A stretch of 64,000 nucleotides of DNA from JALZUR01 sp965205365 (GTDB taxonomy: Bacteria; Bdellovibrionota; Bdellovibrionia; Bdellovibrionales; UBA1609), in contig CBDBGT010000011.1 of the NCBI GenBank assembly GCA_965205365.1, positions 310,001-374,000 on the forward strand. Reading direction: 5' to 3'. Position numbers and translations under genes: made by a program. Below are positions 1-9,656 of the stretch, piece after piece (the first letter of the stretch is position 1; each line of letters starts with the position of its first letter). The notes beneath the pieces were generated by a model. That model ran no database searches, was not told where the DNA came from, and saw only the letters and a list, made by a program, of their open reading frames with translations.

Positions 1-474
1 AAGACTTAACACTGAGTAAGCTCTATTGTTTCTTGTAAGCTCTGATAGAAAAACCATTATCTTATTAAAACTCCCAGATAGATTAGCATCTATAGACACT
101 ACAGCAATGGTTTTTTTTTCTTCCCATCCTCCACTAGCTGCAGAAATAGACTCAATGGACAATCCTATGGATCTAGCCTCTTCAGAAATAGTATTAACAA
201 CCTGTTCAACAGATAAATTTTCTGACAACTGAGAATAAACTTTGTCAGATTTTTTCTCCATGAGAAGAACTTCTTGATTAATTCTCTGCTCTGCTTTAAG
301 TTCCTCATCAAGTTTTAAAATATCTTTTTTTATCCTTAAGATATCCTGTTTTGCTTTTTCTATTTGATTGTGAGAACTCAAAGAATGATAGAAAAACACA
401 TAATAAGCCAAGCCTATTAATAACCCAAATAAAGTAGCATTAATAAACGTAAGTTGATTTAACTTTTCTTCCAT
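1..474 (-). CDS. pilO: PilO-like type IV pilus inner-membrane protein (3' end outside window)
   Basis: The minus-strand frame is open from an ATG at 474 to the window edge, giving 158 residues without a stop, so the C-terminus is missing. The start codon overlaps the pilN stop in an ATGA. The protein has a short cytoplasmic tail, one membrane segment (about residues 9-29), a charged coiled-coil stretch (about 35-80) and then a periplasmic part with the alternating pattern of PilO. In the family, PilO pairs with PilN through such coiled coils and forms the alignment complex that links the inner-membrane platform to the PilQ secretin. Identification rests on topology and its place directly after pilM and pilN. 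pilP and pilQ would be expected next, beyond the edge. Confidence 0.8.
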   Translation of the reverse strand, partial: MEEKLNQLTFINATLFGLLIGLAYYVFFYHSLSSHNQIEKAKQDILRIKKDILKLDEELKAEQRINQEVLLMEKKSDKVYSQLSENLSVEQVVNTISEEARSIGLSIESISAASGGWEEKKTIAVVSIDANLSGSFNKIMVFLSELTRNNRAYSVLSL

Positions 475-1139
475 CAACTCTCCTCAAATACTGATTCAGA
501 TATTTTATTAATATTTAATGTAATTAAAAATTCATTTAATACTTTCCCTCCAGTTTTTTCAACCTTAATATCCTTAAGTACATTAATATCTACAAAGTAT
601 TTCTCTCTTTTTAAATTTTTAATAAATAAATCAAGTCCTCTATCTATAAAGGTTTGTCCCTTAATTTTTAAAATACTCTTAGAAAAGGTAACTTCCATTA
701 GCCATACATCTACAGGAATTGCAGTTTGTATAACATCAAGGCTCTGCACTACAATAAGCCTTTCATCTTTCATCTCCTGTAACTCTAAATCTATTAACCT
801 TAAAACTTCTTTCTTCTTATTAAGGTTAACATATTTTTTAACTTCTTTTTCTTTTTCAATTTTAATGTTTTGAACAACTTGAACCTCAGCATTTTTTTCA
901 ACTACCTGTTCCTTACCTTGATTGTTTCTTATTCTTTCAAAAAATATTAATGGAACAATAAAACTAATTAATAAAAGTAGCTTTAGTACTTGCCCCATTT
1001 GAGAGTATTCAAACGTATCAACACTAGTATCAAGATTAAAATCCTCTACTGGAGACGTTTGTGTAGCTTCTTTTCCAGGTAAAGTATTTTTCTTTGTTTT
1101 GACAATAACTCTATTTTTTAAAAGATTAACCTTAAGCAT
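474..1139 (-). CDS. pilN: PilN-like type IV pilus assembly protein
   Basis: This 221-residue protein begins MLKVNLL, the short N-terminal motif by which PilN binds a groove in PilM. A single membrane segment follows at about residues 51-67, then a lysine/glutamate-rich coiled coil (about 75-130) and a ferredoxin-like periplasmic domain. The stretch between the N-terminal motif and the membrane segment is longer than usual (about 40 residues). Its start overlaps the last base of pilM and its stop overlaps the pilO start, so the three are translationally coupled. The role as part of the PilMNO alignment complex is family knowledge; synteny makes the call firm. Confidence 0.85.
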   Translation of the reverse strand: MLKVNLLKNRVIVKTKKNTLPGKEATQTSPVEDFNLDTSVDTFEYSQMGQVLKLLLLISFIVPLIFFERIRNNQGKEQVVEKNAEVQVVQNIKIEKEKEVKKYVNLNKKKEVLRLIDLELQEMKDERLIVVQSLDVIQTAIPVDVWLMEVTFSKSILKIKGQTFIDRGLDLFIKNLKREKYFVDINVLKDIKVEKTGGKVLNEFLITLNINKISESVFEES

Positions 1140-2173
1140 TATGAGTCACCTTGCTTTCTAAGTGCCAAACCTATTGCAACAGCTGATTTGTATTGTAAAT
1201 CTTTTTCATTAACCTCTTTTAAAACCTTACTTGATGGTGTAACCTTTTGCAAAACATCCATAAATTCAACTGACTTATTTAAATGTTCTGCTAATAGCTC
1301 TAACAACCCTGGAGTAAGGCTTGCACCTCCAGTAAGATAAAATTTTTCCAACACCATCTCCTTAGTTGTTTGTGTAAAAAATTCTACAACACCAACTAAC
1401 TGTCTAGAATAGTTTCTTCCAACACTTTTTAAAGTGTCCATTGCAATATCCGGCATAGACTCTCCAGATTCTTTAATTTGCAAGGCTTCTTCTTCAGGAA
1501 TCCCTAAGTTTTTAGAAAGGTCTTCATCAAAGGTTTGACCACCTGTTGGAATATCTCTACAAAAAACAACTTCGCCTTTATGCAAAACTACAAAATGCGT
1601 AAAAAAAGCACCTATATCGATTAAACCTACCGTACTATCTTTTGCTTGAGGGTAATTAAACATAAAACAGTTTGCCAACGCAAAACTTGATACATCAACA
1701 ATTTGTAATTTTATTTTTAAGTCAGAAATAATATTTACATATTTAAAAATCCTACTCTGCTGAGCAGCAACCAACAATAAGTCCATAGTATCAGTAGAGT
1801 CGTTGTCTTTTAAAACAATATAATCAATATTTACTTCATCTATATTATAAGGAATATATTGTTCAGCTTCCCACCTTACTTGTTCAGGAAGCACTGCTAC
1901 ATTCATTTTAGGTATTGTAATTTTTTTTACCATAACAAATGAACCGCTTACACCAACTGCGACTTTTTTTACCTTTATTTTTTTAAATGAAGCTTTTATA
2001 TAATTGCTAAGTAGACTTTCATTAAGAATTTCACCATTTTTATATACGCTGTTATCTACCTTAATAAAAGAAATTTTATTTAACTTTGCAGTTTTTCCAT
2101 GCACAGAAAGTTTACAAGATTTAACAGCCCTATTTCCTATATCTAAACCAAAAAGTTTATTAGATCCAAACAC
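1139..2173 (-). CDS. pilM: PilM, actin-like cytoplasmic type IV pilus protein
   Basis: This 344-residue protein has the FtsA/actin fold signature. FGLDIGNRAVKS near the N-terminus is the phosphate-1 loop; a second GLIDIG block lies near residue 185 and an LTGGAS adenosine-type motif near 280. PilM binds ATP in the cytoplasm and recruits the PilN N-terminus, coupling the pilus motor to the envelope complex. Length is normal for PilM. It lies 44 bp downstream of pilD and overlaps pilN by one base. No membrane segment or signal peptide is present, as expected. Confidence 0.92.
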   Translation of the reverse strand: MFGSNKLFGLDIGNRAVKSCKLSVHGKTAKLNKISFIKVDNSVYKNGEILNESLLSNYIKASFKKIKVKKVAVGVSGSFVMVKKITIPKMNVAVLPEQVRWEAEQYIPYNIDEVNIDYIVLKDNDSTDTMDLLLVAAQQSRIFKYVNIISDLKIKLQIVDVSSFALANCFMFNYPQAKDSTVGLIDIGAFFTHFVVLHKGEVVFCRDIPTGGQTFDEDLSKNLGIPEEEALQIKESGESMPDIAMDTLKSVGRNYSRQLVGVVEFFTQTTKEMVLEKFYLTGGASLTPGLLELLAEHLNKSVEFMDVLQKVTPSSKVLKEVNEKDLQYKSAVAIGLALRKQGDS

Positions 2174-2217
2174 TTATCTATTAGATCTAAATCCAATGAA
2201 ACTGTCAAAAGAATGTA

Positions 2218-3012
2218 TTAGAACCAAAATTCCACAAGATATGGAAAAAGCTCTTTTAAATTCTGAATAAAATAAAAATACAATACCGCTGAAGTTATTA
2301 AAAATGGCCCAAAAGGCAATACTGAATTTCTAGACCCTCCCTTAAAGAGTATTAAAAAAATACCGACTAAAGTCCCTGTAAACCCTGAAACCCATATAAT
2401 AAAAGGCACTGCCTTTACACCACCTAAAGCCCCTAACCATGCAATAAGCTTAACATCACCAAAACCCATTCCTTCTTTTTTTCTAACTTTTTCATAAAAC
2501 CAACTTATTAACCAAAATAACCCACCACCTAAAATTAAACCTAAAAAAGAATCCAAAGGTGTTCTTGTTGTGGACAAAAAACTGCCTAAAAATGCCACAA
2601 AAATACCTGAAATAGTAAAAATATCTGGCAAAAGGTAGTGTTTAAAATCTATAAAAAAGCAGGCAATAGCCATTGCTAAAAACAAACAATATTCAAAAGT
2701 TTGAAAAGTGAAACCAAACTTATAAAAAGTAAATGCAAAAAAAACCCCTGTTAAAAACTCGATTAAAGGATAACATGGGTTAATCTTATTGCCACAACAC
2801 TTTGCCCTTCCCTGCAATACAAACCATGAAAAAATAGGAATATTTAAATAAATTGGAATAAAGGTTTTACAACAGGGACATTTACTACGAGGAGTAACAA
2901 AACTCTCACCCTTTGGCCATCTATAAATAACAACATTTAAAAAACTACCTATTATAGATCCTAAAAAAAAGAATAAGCATAAAAACACCACAGTCTCCAA
3001 ATCTAAAACCAC
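2218..3012 (-). CDS. pilD: Prepilin peptidase / N-methyltransferase
   Basis: This is a 264-residue polytopic membrane protein of the PilD (TFPP) family. The N-terminal cytoplasmic loop carries cysteines C45, C47, C48, C72, C73 and C80, matching the zinc-binding CxxC...CxxC region of bifunctional PilD. Both catalytic aspartates are visible: one in FIDFKHYLLPD and one in the GFGDVKL motif. It cleaves the leader of type IV prepilins and methylates the new N-terminus. It lies between the PilH/PilI-like transporter and pilM, with a 12 bp gap to pilI, as in the myxobacterial pil cluster. Confidence 0.93.
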   Translation of the reverse strand: MVLDLETVVFLCLFFFLGSIIGSFLNVVIYRWPKGESFVTPRSKCPCCKTFIPIYLNIPIFSWFVLQGRAKCCGNKINPCYPLIEFLTGVFFAFTFYKFGFTFQTFEYCLFLAMAIACFFIDFKHYLLPDIFTISGIFVAFLGSFLSTTRTPLDSFLGLILGGGLFWLISWFYEKVRKKEGMGFGDVKLIAWLGALGGVKAVPFIIWVSGFTGTLVGIFLILFKGGSRNSVLPFGPFLITSAVLYFYFIQNLKELFPYLVEFWF

Positions 3013-3024
3013 TTTAACCCTCTT

Positions 3025-3792
3025 TTAAGAAAAGTCTTTTTTAGAAAAAATAAAATATCCCATTAAAAAAATAAAAAATATCCAACTAAAGCCATAGGCT
3101 AAAGATTTTATATAGCTTATAAAAGGCATCCATTCACCATAAGTTAAATGAGATTTCCAATTAAAGCTGTCTAAATTAGGAATACATTTTGAAAACACTA
3201 AACCTAGAGTCTTAATTGTAACATTAGTAGATTTTTCCATTAAGAATTTAAAAACATCTACCCAGTGACCAATTAAAAAAAAAGTAAAGCTTGCACCAAT
3301 AGCCAATAATGAGGATAAAAAAAGTGAACTCATAAGTGCAAAGCTAAAAAGTACTAATGATTCAACATAAATCCCTAAATAAGGAACTAAAGATACAATA
3401 GATTCTTTTGTTCCCAACATAAAAGAAATTATAAAAAAAATAAACCACATCACCAATGTTAAAAAAAGTAGACAGAAAGCAAATGCACAAAATTTTGAAA
3501 AATAATACTGAAATCTTGTAATTGGTCTTGTTAAAAAAGAGTGAATTGATTGGCTCTCTATATCGGATTTAACAAAATCCACTCCAACTAAAACACTTAA
3601 AAATATTAATGCTATTTGAGAGCCTGAGAGTGAAAAATTTATAGCTAACCTTGATTCTTCACTATAGCTTAGTGGCCCTAAAAGCATACTAAGCAATATA
3701 AATGCTAAACCTATTCCCATAGTCAAAAAAAATATTTTTCTATAAACCAAGTCTTTTAAAAAAAACTTTGACAACAAGAACACTTCATTCAT
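3025..3792 (-). CDS. pilI: ABC-2 type permease, PilI-like
   Basis: This 255-residue protein has about six hydrophobic segments and the N-terminal layout of ABC-2 permeases (a cytoplasmic helix, a long first membrane span, then DIESQSIHSFLTRP preceding the second pair). It starts 2 bp after the stop of the ABC ATPase, so the two form one exporter. In Myxococcus, pilH (ATPase) and pilI (permease) lie just before pilD and are needed for piliation, and the same order occurs here. The symbol is by synteny; the sequence alone supports only an ABC-2 permease. Substrate unknown. Confidence 0.7.
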   Translation of the reverse strand: MNEVFLLSKFFLKDLVYRKIFFLTMGIGLAFILLSMLLGPLSYSEESRLAINFSLSGSQIALIFLSVLVGVDFVKSDIESQSIHSFLTRPITRFQYYFSKFCAFAFCLLFLTLVMWFIFFIISFMLGTKESIVSLVPYLGIYVESLVLFSFALMSSLFLSSLLAIGASFTFFLIGHWVDVFKFLMEKSTNVTIKTLGLVFSKCIPNLDSFNWKSHLTYGEWMPFISYIKSLAYGFSWIFFIFLMGYFIFSKKDFS

Positions 3793-3794
3793 AC

Positions 3795-4661
3795 TTATGC
3801 TCTCCCCTTATGTTCCCTTGTTAGATCAAAATAAAGTGAGCTAATGGCTTTTGATTCAGGCTCTATAGATTGAAACTCTACTCCGTTTTTAATAAGCTCT
3901 TTAAGTTTTTCATTCAACCCTTTTCTTGACACAGAAAAATCTTTTATCATACCACTTTTTTTATACTTAATTATAAAATTATTTGGCTTAAAGACTGACC
4001 TTGGATCTCCTGAAAACAAAAGTTCTCCCCTGTTAATAACAACTAAATTGTTACAAATACGCTGAAGATCTTCTAACAAATGACTACTTAAAATTACTGT
4101 TTTCCCAGGTTTTTTTGAATACCCCATAATCACTTGAATCAACACCTCTCTTCCATCAGGATCTAGCCCTGAAAGAGGTTCATCTAAAATCAAAAGTTTT
4201 GGATCAGGTAACAAGGCTTGTGCAATAGCAAGCCTTTGCCTCATGCCTTTTGAATAAGTTCCAAATGCCCTTACTATAGCACGGTTAAGCCCTACCAAGT
4301 TTATAACTTCATCTACTCTATTTAAAGTCTCTTTTGTTAAACCTCCATGAAACTTTAAAATCTCCATTCCAGTAAATTTTTTTGGATAACTTGGTTTTTC
4401 AGAAACAAAACCCACATTGTTTTTAACTTTGGAAAAAGGTTTTCCATCAAAAAATGTAACCTCTCCAGTGGTTGGCGTTATAAGCTGTGTAGCAATTTTA
4501 AAAAATGTAGATTTTCCAGAACCATTAGGTCCTAAAAACCCTGTTACAGTTTCTTCAGGAATAGAAAAAGAAATATTTTTTAATGCCTCCAAAGACTTTA
4601 ATATGAGACCCTTTTTAAATGTTTTAGATACATTTACACAGTCTATTGCTTTACTATTCAT
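3795..4661 (-). CDS. pilH: ABC transporter ATPase, PilH-like
   Basis: This 288-residue ATPase contains Walker A GPNGSGKS (about residue 44), a signature segment YSKGMRQR in place of LSGGQ, Walker B LLILDEP followed by LSGLDPDGR, and the H-loop LSSH. This is the CcmA/ABC-2 subclass. The C-terminal ~70 residues beyond the nucleotide-binding domain are typical of that class. Its ATG overlaps the carB stop (ATGA), and it is followed at 2 bp by the permease. Position before pilD-pilM matches pilH of Myxococcus, so a pilus-related role is inferred; a general exporter cannot be excluded. Confidence 0.75.
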   Translation of the reverse strand: MNSKAIDCVNVSKTFKKGLILKSLEALKNISFSIPEETVTGFLGPNGSGKSTFFKIATQLITPTTGEVTFFDGKPFSKVKNNVGFVSEKPSYPKKFTGMEILKFHGGLTKETLNRVDEVINLVGLNRAIVRAFGTYSKGMRQRLAIAQALLPDPKLLILDEPLSGLDPDGREVLIQVIMGYSKKPGKTVILSSHLLEDLQRICNNLVVINRGELLFSGDPRSVFKPNNFIIKYKKSGMIKDFSVSRKGLNEKLKELIKNGVEFQSIEPESKAISSLYFDLTREHKGRA

Positions 4662-7600
4662 ATAGATAATGTTAATGCCTCCACATCAACATTACCAGTC
4701 ATATTCTGCCTTAAGGCTAGAATGTACGCTTTTGCAGCTTCACTTTCTGTAATACACGGTATGGAAAAATCCAAGCAACTCCTACGTATACTGTAACTAG
4801 CCTCAATGGCTTGCTTTCCAGAAGTGGTATTGACAACAAGATCTATTTTTCCAGAACGAATTTTATCCACGCAGTGAGGACGCCCTTCTAAAACTTTATT
4901 TACTAAAACACAGTCCACCCCTTGTTCAGTTAGAAACTTCGCAGTTCCACTTGTGGCTGAAATTTTAAACCCCATTTCTTTAAACTCTTTAATAAAGGGC
5001 AAAAGTTTTACTTTATCCTTATCTCTTAGAGATAAAAATATTTCTCCTGATGTAGGGATTTTAATATTTGTACCTTGAAAAGCTTTTAAAAGAGCATTTG
5101 AATATGTTTTTCCTCTTCCCATTGACTCTCCTGTAGACTTCATTTCAGGACCTAAAAGAGAATCGGATTCAGGAAACTTATTAAAAGGAAAAACCACACC
5201 TTTAACAAAAACATTTTTCACCTCAAACCAATTAAATACCTTTAAATCTTGAGGACATGATTTTTTAAGCATTGCAAGAACACCATAATCTACCAAAGGC
5301 AGACCTAAAGCTTTTGCTATAAATGGAATTGTCCTTGAAGCCCTTGGATTTGCTTCAATAATATAAATTTCATCATCTTTAATTGCTATTTGAACATTTA
5401 AAAACCCTAAAACACCCATTTGTTGAGCTAATTTTATACAAATTTTTTCAATTTTTTTCTTTGTATTTACACGAAGTCTTTGTGGAGGAAAAACACCCAT
5501 ACTGTCTCCAGAGTGAACTCCTGCAACCTCAATATGCTCAACAATACCTCCCACGAAGGTAAAATCTTTAAAGCAAATCAAATCTACATCTGCCTCTAAA
5601 GCTCCTTCAAGAAACTGATCCACAAAACATGGATTTTTTTTACCAAAAATCTTTAAATGAGTTTTAAAGTATTTTTCAAGACCCCATTTAGTTTCAATAA
5701 CTTCCATTCTTTGGCCTCCAATAACATAACTCGGTCTACAAATTATAGGAAAACCAACTTTATTTATAAATTCTTGTGCTTCATCTCCACTACTCACCAT
5801 TGTGGAACTTGGAACCCTAGCACCTACCTTTTTACAAACTTTTGAAAATTGATACCTATCCTCAGCCATATCAATAATAGACAACGGTGTTCCTAAAAGT
5901 TTAAACCCAGATTCTTCAATTGCTTTTGCTAAATGAATTGGTGTTTGACCACCAAACTGACATAAAACTCCAGATGGCTTAAGTTTTTTCAATATATTTA
6001 AAACACTCTCTTCATCTAAGGGCTCAAAAAACAAAATATCTGATGTGTCATAATCTGTTGAAACAGTTTCAGGATTTGAGTTAATCATTACAACTCTATA
6101 CCCAAGCTCTTTTAATTTTTTAACAGCTCTTACACAACAATAATCAAACTCAATCCCTTGACCAATTCTATTAGGACCACTTCCAATGACTACGTAGGTC
6201 TTCTCACTGTGTTGATCTAGTTTATTTAAAGAACATTCTTTTGTCCAATAAGTTGAATAAAAATATGGTGTATTCGACTCAAACTCACCAGCACATGTAT
6301 CTACTTGCAAATAAGCAGGTTTAAAGTTTTTTGACACTTCTGATATTGTTTCTCCACTTAAATAACTAATCTGCTCATGGTTTAAACCAAACCTTTTAGC
6401 TTGTAGGTAGTTTTCTAAAACATTTTTTTTTAAACATTTAGATAAATTTATAATTTCTAAAATTTGTTCAATAAACCAAGGACTTATCATAGACCAAGAA
6501 GAAATTTCTTTAACACTTACACCGCTTTGTAAGGCTTTTACAATATGAATTATTCTTTGGCTGTTAGGATATGTAATCTTATCCTTAGAGTATGTCTCTA
6601 GCTTCCCAAACAAAGCCTTTGACTCCATTGATCTAAAAGCCTTAACAAAAGACTCTTTAAACGTTCTACCAATCCCCATAACCTGCCCAACAGATTTCAT
6701 CTGTGTAGAGAGCAAATCTTTAGAGCCTAAGAACTTTTCAAACGCAAATTTTGGAATTTTAGTAACAACATAATCTAATGCCGGTTCATAACAAGAAGGC
6801 GTTGTTTTAGTAATATCATTTGTTAAGTTCTCTAAAGTTTCTCCAACAGCCACAAGAGCTGCTATTTTTGCAATTGGAAATCCAGTTGCTTTACTAGCTA
6901 GAGCAGATGATCTACTTACACGAGGGTTCATTTCAATTACAACTCTATGACCATTTTTAGGATTTACAGCAAACTGAACATTGGCTCCACCTGTTTTAAC
7001 CCCCACAGCTTCAACAATCCTACGAGTTTCATCACGCATCTCTTGATATTCACTATCAGATAAAGTCTGTTGTGGAGTAACAGTAATACTGTCTCCAGTA
7101 TGAACCCCACAAGGGTCAATATTTTCAATTGAACATATAATTACAAAAGTTCCTTTACGGTCTCTCATGATTTCTAACTCAAACTCTTTCCACCCTAAAA
7201 GACTTTGTTCCACTAAGACTTCCGATGTAGGACTCTCATGTAAACCTTTTGTAAGCTTCTCTCTATACTCCTCTAAAGAATAACAAACACCACCTCCTCC
7301 TCCACCAAGTGTGAAATTTGGCCTAAGAATTACTGGAAACTCTAAATTTTTAATGTCCTTTAAACCTTGTTCAAAAGTTTTTACCATAAAACTTTTAGCA
7401 TAAGAAGCCCCAATCTCATGAAGAATTCTATTAAAAAGCTCTCTATTTTCAGCTTTATTAATCACTTCAGAATCAGCACCTAGAAGTTGAATATTGTATT
7501 CTTCAAGTATTCCTCTAGTTTTTAACTCTAAAGCAAGATTTAATGCCGTCTGTCCTCCAAGGGTAGGAATTATCTTTGTAGGTCTTTCCTTTTTAATAAC

Positions 7601-7825
7601 CTCTCTAACATACTCTATTGTCAGTGGCTCAATATAAACTTTATCTGCAATATCAGGGTCTGTCATAATTGTTGCAGGATTTGAATTGATCAAAACAACT
7701 GTATAACCACGGTCTTTTAATGCTTTACAAGCCTGTGTACCTGAGTAATCGAATTCACAAGCCTGTCCAATCTTAATAGGACCACTGCCTAAAATTAAGA
7801 TTTTTTCTTTTTTTGGATCTAACAT
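4658..7825 (-). CDS. carB: Carbamoyl-phosphate synthase large subunit
   Basis: This 1055-residue protein is near the usual CarB length of about 1070. It shows the internal duplication of two ATP-grasp halves: GSGPIKIGQACEFDYSG at the N-terminus and GSGPNRIGQGIEFDYC near residue 560. The C-terminal allosteric MGS-like domain (about 930-1055) includes ISATSGTAKFL. It makes carbamoyl phosphate from bicarbonate, ATP and the ammonia supplied by CarA, for pyrimidine and arginine synthesis. It is 25 bp after a small unknown gene that separates it from carA, and its stop overlaps the next gene, so the pyr and pil genes are probably co-transcribed. Confidence 0.97.
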   Translation of the reverse strand: MLDPKKEKILILGSGPIKIGQACEFDYSGTQACKALKDRGYTVVLINSNPATIMTDPDIADKVYIEPLTIEYVREVIKKERPTKIIPTLGGQTALNLALELKTRGILEEYNIQLLGADSEVINKAENRELFNRILHEIGASYAKSFMVKTFEQGLKDIKNLEFPVILRPNFTLGGGGGGVCYSLEEYREKLTKGLHESPTSEVLVEQSLLGWKEFELEIMRDRKGTFVIICSIENIDPCGVHTGDSITVTPQQTLSDSEYQEMRDETRRIVEAVGVKTGGANVQFAVNPKNGHRVVIEMNPRVSRSSALASKATGFPIAKIAALVAVGETLENLTNDITKTTPSCYEPALDYVVTKIPKFAFEKFLGSKDLLSTQMKSVGQVMGIGRTFKESFVKAFRSMESKALFGKLETYSKDKITYPNSQRIIHIVKALQSGVSVKEISSWSMISPWFIEQILEIINLSKCLKKNVLENYLQAKRFGLNHEQISYLSGETISEVSKNFKPAYLQVDTCAGEFESNTPYFYSTYWTKECSLNKLDQHSEKTYVVIGSGPNRIGQGIEFDYCCVRAVKKLKELGYRVVMINSNPETVSTDYDTSDILFFEPLDEESVLNILKKLKPSGVLCQFGGQTPIHLAKAIEESGFKLLGTPLSIIDMAEDRYQFSKVCKKVGARVPSSTMVSSGDEAQEFINKVGFPIICRPSYVIGGQRMEVIETKWGLEKYFKTHLKIFGKKNPCFVDQFLEGALEADVDLICFKDFTFVGGIVEHIEVAGVHSGDSMGVFPPQRLRVNTKKKIEKICIKLAQQMGVLGFLNVQIAIKDDEIYIIEANPRASRTIPFIAKALGLPLVDYGVLAMLKKSCPQDLKVFNWFEVKNVFVKGVVFPFNKFPESDSLLGPEMKSTGESMGRGKTYSNALLKAFQGTNIKIPTSGEIFLSLRDKDKVKLLPFIKEFKEMGFKISATSGTAKFLTEQGVDCVLVNKVLEGRPHCVDKIRSGKIDLVVNTTSGKQAIEASYSIRRSCLDFSIPCITESEAAKAYILALRQNMTGNVDVEALTLSI

Positions 7826-7850
7826 AAGACTCCCTGTTCTCTTTTATTTA

Positions 7851-8534
7851 TCATTGACTTATTTTCTCAAACAACAATGATTTATCTGAATAAATTTCCT
7901 TAATCTCTAGCTGTCTATACTTAAAAAACTGGTATCTCATTCCAATAAGCCTTTTAAAAAGATCTTCTTTTAAAATACCTTTCCCTCTTTTTACTTCTTT
8001 AAGTTTTCCTCTAATGTATTTTAAACTCTCAATGGGATGAACCAATATACTTAAACCAAACTCGTATAACCCACCACTTTTATAGTACAAAGAAGTTTGT
8101 ATACAACCTCCTGATTCCATACTTAAAGCTATAGCTGCATTTTTTACTTTATAAACAACATTGCTAGCTATATCTTTAAGAACAATCTCATCTCCTTTAA
8201 TTTTTTTAACTAGAAATAAAGAAAAAATTCCTGATAAAAGATAATCATAATATTCACTAAATCCTTTTTCTTCTTTTATTTTTTTTAGATTAGCAAACTG
8301 AACACCTCCATAAAAAAATAAAAACCAATTTCTAAAATCATCAAGTTTTAATTCAAAATATTCATGCTCTTCATCAAATTGCCCTGTAAGTTTAATAAAG
8401 TTAGTTTTAGCTAACTCAACATCTTCAGGATACATTTCTTGAAAAAATAAAAAAACTTTATTTAAAGTATGGTGAAGATTATACTCTGAATCTTTCAAAG
8501 CTACGGCTTTTGATTTAAAAAAACTAAACCCCAT
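7851..8534 (-). CDS. Unknown 227-residue protein between carA and carB
   Basis: I do not recognise this family. The protein is soluble: it has no signal peptide or convincing membrane helix, though one aromatic-rich stretch (about residues 68-80) is hydrophobic. It is rich in Lys, Phe and Tyr and predicted mostly helical, with two basic segments toward the C-terminus. The start overlaps the carA stop by 11 bp and the stop is 25 bp before carB, so it is translationally coupled to carbamoyl-phosphate synthase. Codon use resembles its neighbours. Its place suggests a role tied to the synthase or to operon control, but nothing in the sequence gives a reaction. Confidence 0.8.
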   Translation of the reverse strand: MGFSFFKSKAVALKDSEYNLHHTLNKVFLFFQEMYPEDVELAKTNFIKLTGQFDEEHEYFELKLDDFRNWFLFFYGGVQFANLKKIKEEKGFSEYYDYLLSGIFSLFLVKKIKGDEIVLKDIASNVVYKVKNAAIALSMESGGCIQTSLYYKSGGLYEFGLSILVHPIESLKYIRGKLKEVKRGKGILKEDLFKRLIGMRYQFFKYRQLEIKEIYSDKSLLFEKISQ

Positions 8535-9639
8535 TTAAAACTTCATCTCCTAAAAAAGACTTCTTCAACACACTCTTACTAATTAACTGAATAAAATCAT
8601 CAAATAAATATACTGCTTCATGTGGCCCTGGACAACTTTCCGGGTGAAACTGTACTGAAAAACACTCCTTAGATGAATCTCTAATTCCTGCAACTGTACT
8701 GTCATTTAAGTTTATATGAGTCACTTGAACACCACCTAAAATATCTTCTTTTTTTAAAGCGTAGCCATGGTTTTGAGCACTCATATAAACAAAATCCTTA
8801 TTTAAATCGTGAATGGGATGATTCATACCTCGATGCCCAAACTTAAGCTTAAAAGTTGAAATACCTAAAGCTCTTCCTAAAAGCTGATGCCCCATACAAA
8901 TCCCCATAATCGGAATTTTGCCCAATAGTTTTTTAATCTGAACAACAGGCTCTTTAACTAAACTCGGATCACCAGGGCCATTAGAAAGTAAAAGACCTTT
9001 TACTTTTGATGCCAAAACATCAGCAGCATCTATTGATGATGGAAATATAGTGATTTTTGAAGTTCTTTTTAAAAGCTCTCTTAAAATATTTTTCTTGTAT
9101 CCAAAATCTAAAAGACCTAAGTGAGGTCCTTTTAAATTCTCTCCCCTAAATTCCTGATTTTTTTTAATTGAAACTATTTTTGTCCAATCTTTATTGATAA
9201 ATTTTTCCTTTTCTAATGCTATTGCCGCCTTTGCAGACTCAATATCCATAGTGCTAAAAACCCCACCCCAGACACAACCTCTATCCCTTAAATAAAGCGT
9301 AAGTTTTCTTGTGTCTACTTGTGAAAGAACGGGAACACCCTTTTTTGAAAGTCTATTAAGCCAAGAAGAGTCTCTCTTTGAGTTCTGTATTTCTAAGCAT
9401 AAAAACCCACTAATATTGATTTTATCAGATTCCCATACATCGTCTGACACACCATAGTTTCCTTGCATGGGTGCCGTAGTGACAAGAATCTGTTTAAAGT
9501 AACTAGGATCTGTGGCCATCTCCTCATAACCTGAATGAGATGTGTTAAACACCACTTCACCAATGTCAAAAGAGTCATTAAGATGAACACCTTTAAAAAC
9601 ACTGCCATCTTCTAAAATTAAAAAACCTTTTTTCCCCAC
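8524..9639 (-). CDS. carA: Carbamoyl-phosphate synthase small (glutaminase) subunit
   Basis: The N-terminal CarA domain begins GKKGFLILEDGSVFKG. The C-terminal class I glutamine amidotransferase has the nucleophile in GICMGHQ and the His-Glu pair in FHPES. I chose the GTG at 9639 because AAAGGA lies 7 bp upstream and it begins right at the conserved N-terminus (371 residues). The in-frame ATG at 9672 would add 11 unconserved residues and overlap pyrB. CarA hydrolyses glutamine and passes ammonia to CarB. It is 17 bp downstream of pyrB and overlaps the following unknown gene. Confidence 0.95.
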   Translation of the reverse strand: MGKKGFLILEDGSVFKGVHLNDSFDIGEVVFNTSHSGYEEMATDPSYFKQILVTTAPMQGNYGVSDDVWESDKINISGFLCLEIQNSKRDSSWLNRLSKKGVPVLSQVDTRKLTLYLRDRGCVWGGVFSTMDIESAKAAIALEKEKFINKDWTKIVSIKKNQEFRGENLKGPHLGLLDFGYKKNILRELLKRTSKITIFPSSIDAADVLASKVKGLLLSNGPGDPSLVKEPVVQIKKLLGKIPIMGICMGHQLLGRALGISTFKLKFGHRGMNHPIHDLNKDFVYMSAQNHGYALKKEDILGGVQVTHINLNDSTVAGIRDSSKECFSVQFHPESCPGPHEAVYLFDDFIQLISKSVLKKSFLGDEVLNGV

Positions 9640-9656
9640 TATAATTCCTTTCCTAT

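Noticed and set aside
26..232. Plus-strand frame of 68 codons at the left edge
   Set aside because: It is antisense to the pilO frame, which is continuous with the pil operon and has PilO topology.
2004..2270. Plus-strand frame of 88 codons opposite pilM
   Set aside because: Antisense shadow of pilM and the pilD end, with no homologous pattern.
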